DNA of 64,000 nucleotides, from the NCBI RefSeq assembly GCF_001269365.1, contig NZ_CXOM01000003.1:1-64000 (forward strand), read 5' to 3'. Below are positions 52,029 through 61,324 of the stretch, piece after piece. The position numbers and the translations under genes were made by a program. A model generated the notes under the pieces. The model worked only from the letters and a program-made list of their open reading frames with translations. It ran no database searches and was not told the origin of the DNA. This DNA comes from Limnohabitans sp. Rim11 (GTDB lineage: Bacteria > Pseudomonadota > Gammaproteobacteria > Burkholderiales > Burkholderiaceae_C). Each line of letters starts with the position of its first letter. Position 1 is the stretch's first letter.

Positions 52029-52056
52029 AAAAAAGCCTGCATTCGCAGGCTTTTTT
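52029..52056. terminator. Bidirectional intrinsic terminator
   Basis: AAAAAAGCCTGC-ATTC-GCAGGCTTTTTT is a perfect 12-bp inverted repeat between the convergent slyD and membrane-protein genes. The T run overlaps the stop codon of the latter. Confidence 0.92.
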
Positions 52057-52843
52057 ACGCTTGCGTTTCGCTGCCCGGCAAGGGCAATTCAAAGCAGTCT
52101 TTCACGGTGAAATAAACAGAAGTGAAAAACATGGCGCTCATGAGCAGTGCGCCAGGCATTAAAACAGCCGCGGTCAATTCACTGCCACCGATGGCGCTGC
52201 TGATGGCGAGTATGACGGTTGCGCCCGCTACAAAAACGCCGGCCCATGCCAACAAGTAAACAGCAAAAGCCCCCAGATTGCGCCAACAAGCAACAGCACT
52301 GAAGAACATGCTCTTGACGGGGGGAACGCCATACCAGTGGACCAAGGCTGGCGCATGCCAAAACATCATGGACATGGGAATGTAGAGCGCCGTACTAAGC
52401 CAAATGGCCATTTGAAAATCGGAGGCCTCTACAAGCTCGGGCGTCATGGGGGCGTTGCCCAAATAAACTTTGGCAAAGCTGCCGCCATCGATCAGGGTTG
52501 TGAGGGCCATCACGGCTAAAAAGCTGACCGCGTACAAAGCACCCAAAACCAGCATGGCTTTTAAGCGTTGTTGGCCTGCGCGAAAAGCGACCATCAACAC
52601 CGTGGGCATGGGGAACTTACCCCCTGAAGCTTGCTCACTGGCCACCATAAGTCCTAAAGTGGCTGCCGGCAAAATAAGCAAGGCCATGACAGCTCCTAAA
52701 ACTGGCACCATGGACAAGAGGGAGACCCAAGCCATGAACAAGAAAAAAAGCCCGGTGAATGCCAGGGGCTGTCGCCAAAAGGTTTTGATGCCCAATTTGA
52801 CCCAAACCAGACCTTGTTTGGCGGGAACGATGTTCAGTTTCAT
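52055..52843 (-). CDS. BPSS1780-family membrane protein, function unknown
   Basis: A 262-residue inner-membrane protein with six predicted helices, of the family named after Burkholderia pseudomallei BPSS1780. Features include the N-terminal VPAKQGLVWVKLGIKTFWRQPLAF and a repeat-like half with WHAPALVHWYGVPPVKSMFFS. Such proteins are common beside thrB and polA in beta-proteobacteria, but no function is established. Its start overlaps the thrB stop as ATGA, so it is co-translated with homoserine kinase. Confidence 0.85.
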   Translation of the reverse strand: MKLNIVPAKQGLVWVKLGIKTFWRQPLAFTGLFFLFMAWVSLLSMVPVLGAVMALLILPAATLGLMVASEQASGGKFPMPTVLMVAFRAGQQRLKAMLVLGALYAVSFLAVMALTTLIDGGSFAKVYLGNAPMTPELVEASDFQMAIWLSTALYIPMSMMFWHAPALVHWYGVPPVKSMFFSAVACWRNLGAFAVYLLAWAGVFVAGATVILAISSAIGGSELTAAVLMPGALLMSAMFFTSVYFTVKDCFELPLPGSETQA

Positions 52844-53796
52844 GCCCAGAGCTTAAGTTGGCAGGTCTGTCGCATGCGCAATACCCGTTCAAAGTGAGTG
52901 GGATCGTGCGGTACCAACATGGCGGCATCGCGCGGCAAATGGAAGTCCCAGAGTCTGGAAATCCAAAAACGCAAAGCGCCCGCGCGCAACATGGCTGGCA
53001 ACAATTGTCGCTCAGCGGAACGTAATGGCCTGACAGCCTGATAAGCCTCTAGCAGAGCGATAGCCCGCTCTGAGTCGTGTTGTCCGGTTGGTAAGTCGAT
53101 GCACCAATCGTTCAAACACACGGCCAAATCAAAGAGCCATGTGTCTACGCCCGCAAAATAAAAATCAAAAAAACCTGTGAGCGTTTCGCCCTCAAACATG
53201 ACATTGTCTCTAAACAAATCGGCATGAACCGGTCCTTTGGGAAGACCTTGGTAAGCAGCGCTTTGAGCAATGTGATTTTGATAAGCCAATTCGGATTGCA
53301 ACAAAGCCGCTTGGGCTTCATCCAAATACGGCATGACCACGGGCGCTGTCTCATTCCACCAAGGCAGACTGCGCAAGTTGGGCTGGCTGCGGTTGTAGTC
53401 TTGTCCCGCCAAATGCATGCGGGCCAGCATGGTGCCCACTTGAGAGCAATGGACGGCCTCAGGGCTTAGCTGGCTTTTGCCATTCAATCGATTGACCACC
53501 GCCGCAGGCTTGCCGGCCACGGCGTGCAAAATATCGCCGTCGGGGTTGGCTGCAGGATTGGGAACTGGAATGCCTTTGTCTGCCAAATGTTTCATCAGAA
53601 ACAAATAGAAGGGCAGTTGTTCGTGATTGAGTCGCTCAAACAAGGTGAGCACGTAGGCGCCTTGATCGGTGGTGGCGAAATAGTTGGTGTTTTCAATGCC
53701 GCCTTCAATGCCCTTTAATTCGGTCAATTGACCCAAATTGAGTTCATTCAGGAGGGAAGCCGCAAGCTCCTCGGAAACGGGCGTAAAAACAGCCAT
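52840..53796 (-). CDS. thrB: Homoserine kinase ThrB (APH-fold type)
   Basis: ThrB phosphorylates L-homoserine in threonine synthesis. This is the aminoglycoside-phosphotransferase-like type found in Pseudomonas and beta-proteobacteria, not the GHMP type of E. coli. The 318-residue protein begins MAVFTPVSEELAASLLNEL; the catalytic loop is VHADLFRDNVMFEG and the Mg-binding aspartate is in FFDFYFAG. It is divergent from polA with a 139-bp gap and is co-transcribed with the downstream membrane protein. Confidence 0.95.
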   Translation of the reverse strand: MAVFTPVSEELAASLLNELNLGQLTELKGIEGGIENTNYFATTDQGAYVLTLFERLNHEQLPFYLFLMKHLADKGIPVPNPAANPDGDILHAVAGKPAAVVNRLNGKSQLSPEAVHCSQVGTMLARMHLAGQDYNRSQPNLRSLPWWNETAPVVMPYLDEAQAALLQSELAYQNHIAQSAAYQGLPKGPVHADLFRDNVMFEGETLTGFFDFYFAGVDTWLFDLAVCLNDWCIDLPTGQHDSERAIALLEAYQAVRPLRSAERQLLPAMLRAGALRFWISRLWDFHLPRDAAMLVPHDPTHFERVLRMRQTCQLKLWA

Positions 53797-53834
53797 GGTT
53801 TAGAGGGCGATTAAGGGGTTGTAACAGATGCTTG

Positions 53835-53858
53835 GAGGCATGGCGGAATTCATGCCTC
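53835..53858. repeat. Inverted repeat in the thrB/polA gap
   Basis: GAGGCATG (53835-53842) and CATGCCTC (53851-53858) form a perfect 8-bp inverted repeat with 8-base spacer. A TACAAT -10 for thrB lies next to it (53860-53865, minus). It may be an operator or leader hairpin of thrB. Confidence 0.45.
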
Positions 53859-53935
53859 GATTGTAGTGGGTGTTGATGACACTTTTGCTGAGACAAGTCT
53901 GCCCAAAACGCCGTTTGGGGAGGCACAATTGGGGC

Positions 53936-56722
53936 ATGAGCGACAAGAAAACCCTGCTGTTGGTCGATGGCTCCAGCTATCTGTACCGTGCCTTTCATGC
54001 CATGCCCGATTTGCGGGCGGTACCCGGCGACCCTGCCAGTCCTGCCACGGGCGCCATCAGAGGCATGATCAACATGATGGAGCGATTGCGCAAAGACATT
54101 CCCGCTGAGTATGCGGTGTGTGTGTTTGACGCCAAGGGCCCCACCTTCCGCGACGAAATTTACCCCGAGTACAAACAAAATCGCAGCCCCATGCCCGACG
54201 ATTTGCGCTCGCAAATTGAACCCATCCATGAGTTGGTGCGTTTGATGGGCTGGAAGGTATTGGATGTGCCTGGTGTTGAAGCCGATGACGTGATTGGCAC
54301 TTTGGCTGCGGTGGGCTCTTCGCATGGCATTGAAGTGATTGTGTCCAGCGGCGACAAAGACTTGGCCCAGTTGGTGAATGAACACATCACCATCATTGAC
54401 ACCATGAACGGCAAACGCCGCGACCTGGCGGGCGTGCAAGAAGAATTTGGCGTGCCTGCCAGTCTGATGCTGGATTACCAAATTTTGGTGGGTGACACCG
54501 TAGACAACGTGCCGGGTGTGCAAAAGGTGGGTCCTAAAACCGCCGCCAAATTGTTGCTGGAATATGGTTCGCTCGACAACTTGATGGCGCATGCCGATGA
54601 AGTGAAGGGCGTGGTGGGTGAAAACCTGCGAAAAGCCGTTGATTGGTTGCCCACAGGCAGACAGCTTTTAAAAATTCGCACCGATTGCGATTTGAATGGC
54701 TACGTGCCCGAGTTGCCTTCGCTTGAAACCATTCGCTTGGGACAACCGAACGATGCCGATTTGTTGGCCTTCTACGAAAAGTATGGCTTTAAAGGTTTGG
54801 TCAGAAGCCGTGGGGCCAGTGGATCAGATGCTTCTGGTTCTGGTAAAGCTGCCAAGCCTGCATTTGTGCCCCAAGACGATTTGTTTGCAGAGCCCGAGCC
54901 GGTGGTTACTGTCACGGGCGACAAACACTACGAAACCATTTTGACATGGGATCAATTCGATGCTTGGCTGCCTAAGTTGGAAGCCGCCGAGTGTGTGGCC
55001 ATCGATACCGAAACCACGTCGCTCGATGCCATGCGTGCCGACTTGGTAGGTATCAGTTGGAGTGTGAAACCTGGCGAGGCAGCTTACTTACCCTTGCGTC
55101 ATGACGGCCCTGATGCGCCTGTGCAGTTGCCCATGAATGAGGTGTTGGCCAAACTCAAACCATGGCTTGAAAACCCACTCAAACTCAAAGTGGGGCAGCA
55201 CATCAAATACGACCGCCATGTGTTTGCCAATGTGGGCATTGAAGTCAAGGGCTATGCGCACGACACCATGCTTCAAAGCTATGTGCTCGAAGTGCACAAG
55301 CCCCACAGCTTGACCAGCTTGGCTTTGCGCCATGTGGGTCGCACAGGTATCACTTACGAAGATTTGTGCGGCAAAGGTGCGCATCAAATTTCGTTTGCCC
55401 AAGTCGATGTAGAAAAAGCTTCTGAGTATTCTTGCGAAGACGCCGATCAATGCCTGGATGTGCATGGTGTGTTGTGGCCTCGCATTCAAGCCGATGCCAA
55501 GCTGCGCGCCATCTACGACATTGAAATTGCCACCAGCGAAGCTTTGTTTCGAATTGAACGCAATGGCGTGTTGATTGATGGCCCAACCCTGGCTGCGCAA
55601 AGCCAAGCCTTGGGTCAACGCATTTTGCAATTGGAAACCGAAGCCTATGAAATTGCTGGGCAGCCTTTCAACTTGAGCAGCCCCAAGCAACTGGGTGAAA
55701 TCTTTTTTGACAAGCTGGGTTTGCCGGTCATCAAAAAAACCGCTACGGGTGCGCGCAGTACCGATGAAGAAGTGCTTGAAAAGCTGGCAGAGGACTATCC
55801 TTTGCCTGCCCGTATTTTGGAACACCGCAGCTTGTCCAAACTCAAAGGCACTTACACCGACAAGCTGGCGCAAATGGCTTTGCCTAGAACGGGCAGGGTG
55901 CACACGCACTACGCGCAAGCGGTAGCCGTCACAGGCCGTTTGTCTAGCAACGACCCTAACTTGCAAAATATTCCGATTCGAACCGCCGAAGGTCGCAAAG
56001 TGCGCGAAGCTTTTGTGGCGCCAGCTGGCAGTTTGATTGCCAGTGCCGATTATTCGCAAATTGAATTGCGCATCATGGCACACCTTAGCAACGACGAAGC
56101 TTTGTTGCGCGCTTTCCATCAAGGTTTGGATGTGCACAAAGCCACAGCGGCTGAAGTGTTTGGCTTAACGCCAGACCAAGTGTCGAGTGAGCAGCGTCGC
56201 TATGCCAAAACCATTAACTTCGGTTTGATTTACGGCATGAGTGCTTTTGGCTTGGCCAAAGCTTTAGGCATTGACAACGGCGCTGCCAAAAATTACATCG
56301 AGCGCTACTTCCAGCGTTTTGCCGGCGTGAAACGCTACATGGACGAAACCCGCGAGCAAGCCAAATCGCAAGGCTATGTCGAAACCGTTTTCGGTCGGCG
56401 TCTGTATTTGCCAGAAATCAATTCACCCAACGGACCAAGGCGTGCTGGCGCAGAACGTGCCGCCATCAATGCGCCCATGCAAGGCACTGCAGCCGACTTG
56501 ATCAAGCTGTCGATGATTGCGGTGCAAGCTGGCATTGACCGCGAGCAACGCAAAACCAAAGTGATCATGCAGGTGCATGATGAATTGGTTTTTGAGGTGC
56601 CCGAAGACGAGGTGGAATGGCTCAAAGTAGCGGTTCCCAAATGGATGGCCGATGTGGCGGCACTCAAGGTGCCCTTGCTGGCCGAAGTGGGGGTGGGCAT
56701 CAATTGGGATCAAGCGCATTGA
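53936..56722 (+). CDS. polA: DNA polymerase I
   Basis: PolA removes RNA primers and fills gaps in replication and repair. The 928-residue protein has all three domains. The 5' nuclease (about 1-290) includes LLLVDGSSYLYRAFHAMP, VSSGDKDLAQLV and GPKTAAKLL. The proofreading exonuclease (about 330-520) has an intact D357-T-E359 (AIDTETTSLD). The polymerase (about 540-928) has GRLSSNDPNLQNIPIR, ASADYSQIELRIMAHLS, the O helix RRYAKTINFGLIYGMSAFG and VHDELVFEV. I start at 53936, the family N terminus; the frame is open to 53870. It is divergent from thrB. Confidence 0.97.
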   Translation: MSDKKTLLLVDGSSYLYRAFHAMPDLRAVPGDPASPATGAIRGMINMMERLRKDIPAEYAVCVFDAKGPTFRDEIYPEYKQNRSPMPDDLRSQIEPIHELVRLMGWKVLDVPGVEADDVIGTLAAVGSSHGIEVIVSSGDKDLAQLVNEHITIIDTMNGKRRDLAGVQEEFGVPASLMLDYQILVGDTVDNVPGVQKVGPKTAAKLLLEYGSLDNLMAHADEVKGVVGENLRKAVDWLPTGRQLLKIRTDCDLNGYVPELPSLETIRLGQPNDADLLAFYEKYGFKGLVRSRGASGSDASGSGKAAKPAFVPQDDLFAEPEPVVTVTGDKHYETILTWDQFDAWLPKLEAAECVAIDTETTSLDAMRADLVGISWSVKPGEAAYLPLRHDGPDAPVQLPMNEVLAKLKPWLENPLKLKVGQHIKYDRHVFANVGIEVKGYAHDTMLQSYVLEVHKPHSLTSLALRHVGRTGITYEDLCGKGAHQISFAQVDVEKASEYSCEDADQCLDVHGVLWPRIQADAKLRAIYDIEIATSEALFRIERNGVLIDGPTLAAQSQALGQRILQLETEAYEIAGQPFNLSSPKQLGEIFFDKLGLPVIKKTATGARSTDEEVLEKLAEDYPLPARILEHRSLSKLKGTYTDKLAQMALPRTGRVHTHYAQAVAVTGRLSSNDPNLQNIPIRTAEGRKVREAFVAPAGSLIASADYSQIELRIMAHLSNDEALLRAFHQGLDVHKATAAEVFGLTPDQVSSEQRRYAKTINFGLIYGMSAFGLAKALGIDNGAAKNYIERYFQRFAGVKRYMDETREQAKSQGYVETVFGRRLYLPEINSPNGPRRAGAERAAINAPMQGTAADLIKLSMIAVQAGIDREQRKTKVIMQVHDELVFEVPEDEVEWLKVAVPKWMADVAALKVPLLAEVGVGINWDQAH

Positions 56723-56751
56723 TTTGAGACTGAACTAATGAGCGCACATTA

Positions 56752-57483
56752 ATGGATCTTGGCCTTCTTCAGTGTGGCATTGTCTTCTTGGGATTCTTTA
56801 TTCTGGGAATTGCAGGCTTTGGTTCAGCACTCATCATCGTTCCGCTTTTGGCTTGGAGTTGGCCACTGAGTGTGGTCGTGCCATTGGCTTTGCTCATGGA
56901 TGTGCCCGCGGCCCTGTTGCATACGGGTTTGAATTTTCGGCAAGTCGTTTGGAAAGAATTGCCGCCCTTGCTACCTTCAATTGTGATCGGATCAATAGCA
57001 GGCGTGGCTTTTGCTGCCCTGAGTCCAGGTAATTGGCCGCTGGTTCTGCTGGGTCTGTATGTGCTGTGGGTTGGGGTTCAGGGCCTTCGTGCCAAATCAA
57101 TTGCCATGCCCAATCCCACCAAGGCGCGGCATTTCTTCGGATTCATGATGGGCTGGGTTGAAACCATGTTTGGTACTGCGGGCCCGGTTGTCTTGGCATG
57201 GCTCAGTGTCCGGCTGGCTGACCCCTATTTGGTCAGAGCGACCATGCCGATGGCCTTGGTGGGCATTTCTTCCATTGCGCTGTTCATGTTGCTCATCTCG
57301 GGCAATTTGAGCGATTCAGCTTTGTGGCAGTCGCTGCTTTATTTATTGCCAATTGCGCTATCAGGTGTTTGGCTGGGCCATCAATTGGCGATGAAATTGA
57401 AAAGTGAAATTTTCAAGCCGGTGATTTATTGTTTTTTGTGCATCAGCGGTCTTGTATTGTGCGCTCGGCCCTTGTTGGCTTAG
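56752..57483 (+). CDS. TauE/SafE-family membrane transporter
   Basis: A 243-residue inner-membrane protein with about eight helices. The paired family motifs are in the two halves: GFFILGIAGFGSALIIVPLL near the N terminus and MMGWVETMFGTAGPVVLAW near residue 130. Members export sulfite, sulfoacetate or other organic anions. It follows polA by 29 bases with no terminator, so it may be transcribed from the polA promoter. No substrate-specific neighbour is present, though a sulfurtransferase lies 0.9 kb further on. Confidence 0.85.
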   Translation: MDLGLLQCGIVFLGFFILGIAGFGSALIIVPLLAWSWPLSVVVPLALLMDVPAALLHTGLNFRQVVWKELPPLLPSIVIGSIAGVAFAALSPGNWPLVLLGLYVLWVGVQGLRAKSIAMPNPTKARHFFGFMMGWVETMFGTAGPVVLAWLSVRLADPYLVRATMPMALVGISSIALFMLLISGNLSDSALWQSLLYLLPIALSGVWLGHQLAMKLKSEIFKPVIYCFLCISGLVLCARPLLA

Positions 57484-57539
57484 AAGGTTTGGCTTGGTTT
57501 TAACGAGTCTCTATTTAGGATAGGCATAATTGAGTATCT

Positions 57540-57558
57540 GCCCATTGAATCAATGGGC
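57540..57558. promoter_or_regulatory. 19-bp palindrome ahead of the ZIP transporter gene
   Basis: GCCCATTG-AAT-CAATGGGC is a perfect inverted repeat 15 bases ahead of the ATG. Upstream, TTGGTT (57494-57499) and TAGGAT (57516-57521) could be -35/-10. The position just downstream of the start point fits a metalloregulatory repressor; its identity is unknown. Confidence 0.55.
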
Positions 57559-57573
57559 TGCATTGGACACGGC

Positions 57574-58389
57574 ATGACCCTTCTCGCAATTTTATTAGGC
57601 ACACTGGCTTCGGGCATCGGCAGTGTTTGGCTGGCCGCTTGGCTTAGCTTTGGACTCTTTAGCCGTTACACACAACACATGCTCAGTCTTGCGGCTGGTG
57701 CTTTGTTGGCCACTGCATTTTTACATTTGCTGCCTGAGGCCTTTGAAGGTGGCATCGAGCCACACAACCTGTTTGTGACCCTGTTGGTGGGCTTGTTGTT
57801 TTTCTTCTTGCTAGACAAGGCCGAACTTTGGCACCATGGCCATGAGCATCATCATGGTGAACACCACCATCACGATCATCAAGACCACGGCCACAACCAC
57901 CATGCCCATTCGCACTCTCACCATGAAAAAAACTCGGGTGGCTGGGCCATCTTGGCAGGCGACAGTGTTCACTGTTTTGGCGATGGTGTTCTGATTGCCT
58001 CTGCTTTTTTAGTAGATCTGCGATTGGGCATCGTTGCAGCTTTGGCTGTGTTAGCTCATGAGGTGCCGCATCACATGGGTGATTTGGTGGTGCTGCGCGA
58101 AAGTTCTGGCAACCGACAAGCTGCTGTTTTGAAAGTGTCTATGGCAGGCGCAGTCACTGCTTTAGGTGGGCTCGCGGGTTACTTGTTGTTAGAACAACTG
58201 AGTGGCATCTTGCCCTACATGCTAACCATCGCCAGCAGCAGCTTTATTTATGTGGCGCTGGCCGACCTGATTCCACAACTCCAAAAGCGACTCAGCTCCC
58301 GCGAAACAGCTGCGCAAATTGTGTGGCTGGTTTCAGGCATTGCCTTGGTCAGTGCCGTGAGCTATTTGGCGCACGGCGGCTTGCACTGA
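57574..58389 (+). CDS. ZIP-family divalent metal transporter
   Basis: A 271-residue inner-membrane protein, probably importing Zn2+ or a related divalent metal into the cytoplasm. Helices IV and V carry the metal-site motifs DSVHCFGDGVLIASAF and LAHEVPHHMGDLVVL. A long His-rich loop (about 85-120, with stretches such as EHHHGEHHHHDHQDH) lies between helices III and IV. The start at 57574 is chosen because the earlier in-frame ATG (57553) lies within a palindrome and is not followed by a recognisable N terminus. The relation to nickel for the urease is speculative. Confidence 0.9.
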   Translation: MTLLAILLGTLASGIGSVWLAAWLSFGLFSRYTQHMLSLAAGALLATAFLHLLPEAFEGGIEPHNLFVTLLVGLLFFFLLDKAELWHHGHEHHHGEHHHHDHQDHGHNHHAHSHSHHEKNSGGWAILAGDSVHCFGDGVLIASAFLVDLRLGIVAALAVLAHEVPHHMGDLVVLRESSGNRQAAVLKVSMAGAVTALGGLAGYLLLEQLSGILPYMLTIASSSFIYVALADLIPQLQKRLSSRETAAQIVWLVSGIALVSAVSYLAHGGLH

Positions 58390-58413
58390 AAACCGCCACC
58401 CACCCAGAAACTA

Positions 58414-59283
58414 TTAGCCCTTGGCGATGGCCATCCCAGGGGTATTGCACCACTCGCTCCAGCTGCCTGGATAAAGCTTGGTAACACCCAACCCAGCCAA
58501 CTCCATGGCCACAATGTTGGGCACCGTGCTCACACCACTGCCGCAATGATGAACTACGGTTTGTGGATCTCGTCCTGCCAATAGTTTGTCAAATTCTTCG
58601 CGCAACAATTCAGGTGATTTGAAAAAACCATCTGCATTCAGATTTTCTGTGAAAGGCCGGTTCAAAGCGCCAGGAATATGGCCGGCCACAGAGTCAATAG
58701 GTTCGACTTCGCCGCGATAACGTGCCGCACCCCGTGCATCGATCAAGGTCAGAGATGTGTGGCCAACTTGGGGGGCCAACTGCGCTGTACTGACCCATTC
58801 CCTGAGTGCGGGTTTGAGCTGAAACTTCGATTCAACTTGGACAGAGCCACTGGGTGTAGCGGCATTGCCAGATTCAACAGCACCGCCCGAGGCTTCCCAA
58901 GCTTGAAGTCCACCGTCCAAAATGGCCACGGCATCATGGCCTAACCACTTCAGCATCCACCACAGCCTGCCGCAATAGTTGGCGCCTTGGCGGTCATACA
59001 CCACCGCTTGCATGGTGTTGGTGAAGCCGAAAGTTTGAAGCCAAGCAGCCAAACTCTCTCGTGGGGGGAGGGGGTGTCTTCCGCCATTGACGGCCGTGGC
59101 ATCGTGGGTGCTCAGATGACGGTCAAGGTGCGCTTGCTGTGCGCCTTGCATGTGTTTTTCTGCAAACATCAGATCTGCCATTTCTGGCTTCATGAGGTCA
59201 TAACTGCAGTCAAACACCATGAGGGCTTGGTTAGAGGCTTGCAATGCCTTCAGTTGGGTAACGGAAATGAGGGTGGTGTACAT
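58414..59283 (-). CDS. sseA: 3-mercaptopyruvate/thiosulfate sulfurtransferase
   Basis: A two-domain rhodanese, 289 residues, transferring sulfur from mercaptopyruvate or thiosulfate to cyanide or thiols. The N-terminal domain is the inactive one (LMVFDCSYDLMKPEM, ending AILDGGLQAW). The active loop in the C-terminal domain is C247-GSGVS, the arrangement of mercaptopyruvate sulfurtransferases (CGSGVT in E. coli SseA); thiosulfate enzymes have CRKGVT. Convergent with the ZIP gene and downstream of an EamA exporter on the same strand (19 bases). Confidence 0.88.
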   Translation of the reverse strand: MYTTLISVTQLKALQASNQALMVFDCSYDLMKPEMADLMFAEKHMQGAQQAHLDRHLSTHDATAVNGGRHPLPPRESLAAWLQTFGFTNTMQAVVYDRQGANYCGRLWWMLKWLGHDAVAILDGGLQAWEASGGAVESGNAATPSGSVQVESKFQLKPALREWVSTAQLAPQVGHTSLTLIDARGAARYRGEVEPIDSVAGHIPGALNRPFTENLNADGFFKSPELLREEFDKLLAGRDPQTVVHHCGSGVSTVPNIVAMELAGLGVTKLYPGSWSEWCNTPGMAIAKG

Positions 59284-59302
59284 GGCGATTCCCTTTTTAA
59301 AT

Positions 59303-60190
59303 TCAATGTTCTTCGGCGGGTACTTTGTTCAAACTGCGATCTCTGAGGGCTGTTGCTGCAATGCCGCTGAGCACGATCAGACTCATGCCTGCCCATCCGA
59401 TGAGTGGTATTTGATCGCCAAACAAAAAGAGACCAAACAAGGCAGAGAAAACAATACCAGCATATTGCAAATTGGCAACCACCATGGTGGCGCCATCGGT
59501 GTAAGCCTGGGTCATGCACCATTGTCCTAGCGCCGCCAAGATACCAATGGGAAGCAGCCACAAAGCGGATGGCCATTGCCATTCGTTGACGCCAAAGAAA
59601 AGCATGCTGATCCCACCTGAAACAGCCGCGCCCAATGAAAAATAAAACACGGTGCGCTCAACGGGCTCACCAACTCTGCCCAAAGCGGCAACTTGCAAAT
59701 AGGCCATCGCGGCAATCATGCCCGAGGCCACGCCAACCAGACCAGCCAGTATTTGGTTTTGTTCAAAGCTTGGCCGCAAGGTCATCACTACACCTGCAAA
59801 GCCAATGATGACCGTCAGTACCACTGGCAATTGACGTGTGGCATTTTTAAATGTGCCGACCCAGAGCGTGCTGCCCACCAAAAACGCAGCCACCCAAACG
59901 CCGCTCATGTAGTTGAGCGTCATGGCCGTTGCAAGGGGTAGTTTGGCAATGGCGTAGAACCAAGCTGTCAGCGAAATGACGCCCACAATGGAGCGATAGA
60001 TGTGCATTTTGGGAACCGGCGTTTTGAGCGAGATGCCTTTTCTGTGGCACAAGGCCGCCATGATGAGCGTGCCGATGGCGCCCCGGTAGGTGACCAGCTC
60101 AAACGTGTTGAAGTGGGTGGCTGCAAATTTCACGCACACGCTCATGGATGAAAAAAACAGCGACGCTAAAACCATCCAGAGTGCTTGCAT
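59303..60190 (-). CDS. EamA-family (DMT) membrane transporter
   Basis: A 295-residue drug/metabolite transporter with ten predicted helices in two EamA repeats (about 1-135 and 150-285). It has the usual helix-3-4 segment RGAIGTLIMAALC and AMTLNYMSGVWVAAFL. Substrates range from amino acids to purine bases, so none can be assigned. It lies 5 bases after the Rieske oxygenase gene and 19 bases before sseA, so the three are probably one transcript. Confidence 0.88.
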   Translation of the reverse strand: MQALWMVLASLFFSSMSVCVKFAATHFNTFELVTYRGAIGTLIMAALCHRKGISLKTPVPKMHIYRSIVGVISLTAWFYAIAKLPLATAMTLNYMSGVWVAAFLVGSTLWVGTFKNATRQLPVVLTVIIGFAGVVMTLRPSFEQNQILAGLVGVASGMIAAMAYLQVAALGRVGEPVERTVFYFSLGAAVSGGISMLFFGVNEWQWPSALWLLPIGILAALGQWCMTQAYTDGATMVVANLQYAGIVFSALFGLFLFGDQIPLIGWAGMSLIVLSGIAATALRDRSLNKVPAEEH

Positions 60191-60195
60191 TCAGC

Positions 60196-61317
60196 TCAGA
60201 GGTCCATCTTGCTTCGGTACCACTCGTGAAAGTGTTGCATGCCGTCTTCCATGGGGCTTTGGTAGGGCCCCACTTCGTTGTCGCCGCGTTGCATCAAGGC
60301 TTTGCGCCCTGCGTCCATACGCTCGGCAATTTCGTCGTCTTCGATGCAGGTTTCCATGTAGGCAGCTTTTTGCGCCTCTACAAATTCTCGCTCGAAGGCC
60401 ACGATTTCTTCGGGGTAATAAAACTCCACCATGTTCAGCGTTTTTTCTGGGCTGATGGGATGCAAAGTAGAGACAGTGAGCACATGCGGATACCACTCCA
60501 CCATGATGTGGGGATAGTAAGTCAGCCAAATGGCGCCGTACTCAGGGACCGCGCCTTGGCGGTATTGCATTAGTTGTTCTTGCCAACGCTTGTAGACAGG
60601 GCTGCCGGCTTTGCCCAACTTGTTGGCAATGCCCACGGTTTGAACGGAATACTCTTTTTTGAATTCCCAGTTCAAATCGTCGCAGGTGACAAAGTTGCCA
60701 AGGCCCGGGTGGAAGGGCTCAACGTGGTAATCCTCTAGATAAACTTCAATGAAGGTTTTCCAGTTGTAGTTGCACTCGTGCAACTCGACGTGATCGAGTT
60801 TGAAGCCCGTAAAGTCAAGCGCTGCTCTGGGGCCCATGCCGGCTAAGTCGGCAGCAATGTCTCGACCATTGTCTTCAAACAGCAAGCCATTCCACTCTTG
60901 GAGGGGATAGTTTTTGAGGTTGAGACAGGGGTCTTGGGCAAAGTGCGGGGCGCCCAAAAGCTGGCCTTCGGGTGCGTAAGTCCAGCGGTGCAGGGGGCAG
61001 ACAATGTTGCCGCCGGCGCTGCCCTTTTGCTGGGTGTTAAGAGACCCCCGACCTTGCAACATGACCGCTTGGCGGTGCCTGCAAATGTTGGAAATAAGCT
61101 CAATGCCCTTGCTAGAGCGCACCAAAGCGCGCCCGCCTGCTTCTTGGGGCAGGGCGTGATAGTCCCCGATTTCGGGAACGGACAATTGATGGCCCACATA
61201 CTTGGGGCCTTGCTGAAAAATGCTTTTCAGCTCACGCTGAAACAGCGCTTCATCAAAGTAGCTTGAAACTGGTAGTTGGCTTGCGGCCTGCTGCAGTTGA
61301 AGACTTAAATCAGACAT
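60196..61317 (-). CDS. Rieske non-heme iron oxygenase, alpha-subunit type
   Basis: A 373-residue oxygenase. The N-terminal Rieske domain binds its 2Fe-2S cluster through C79, H81, C107 and H110 (CRH, CPLH). The catalytic mononuclear iron site uses H198 and H203 in LEDYHVEPFHPG with an acidic residue downstream. This resembles choline monooxygenase- and carnitine-like members; no beta subunit or reductase gene is adjacent, so electrons must come from an unlinked reductase. Substrate unknown. Its leader holds the large inverted structure described next. Confidence 0.9.
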   Translation of the reverse strand: MSDLSLQLQQAASQLPVSSYFDEALFQRELKSIFQQGPKYVGHQLSVPEIGDYHALPQEAGGRALVRSSKGIELISNICRHRQAVMLQGRGSLNTQQKGSAGGNIVCPLHRWTYAPEGQLLGAPHFAQDPCLNLKNYPLQEWNGLLFEDNGRDIAADLAGMGPRAALDFTGFKLDHVELHECNYNWKTFIEVYLEDYHVEPFHPGLGNFVTCDDLNWEFKKEYSVQTVGIANKLGKAGSPVYKRWQEQLMQYRQGAVPEYGAIWLTYYPHIMVEWYPHVLTVSTLHPISPEKTLNMVEFYYPEEIVAFEREFVEAQKAAYMETCIEDDEIAERMDAGRKALMQRGDNEVGPYQSPMEDGMQHFHEWYRSKMDL

Positions 61318-61324
61318 GGGTGAC

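Noticed and set aside
57838..57930. His-codon repeats in the ZIP gene as a DNA repeat element
   Set aside because: They encode the cytoplasmic or periplasmic metal-binding loop usual in this transporter family.
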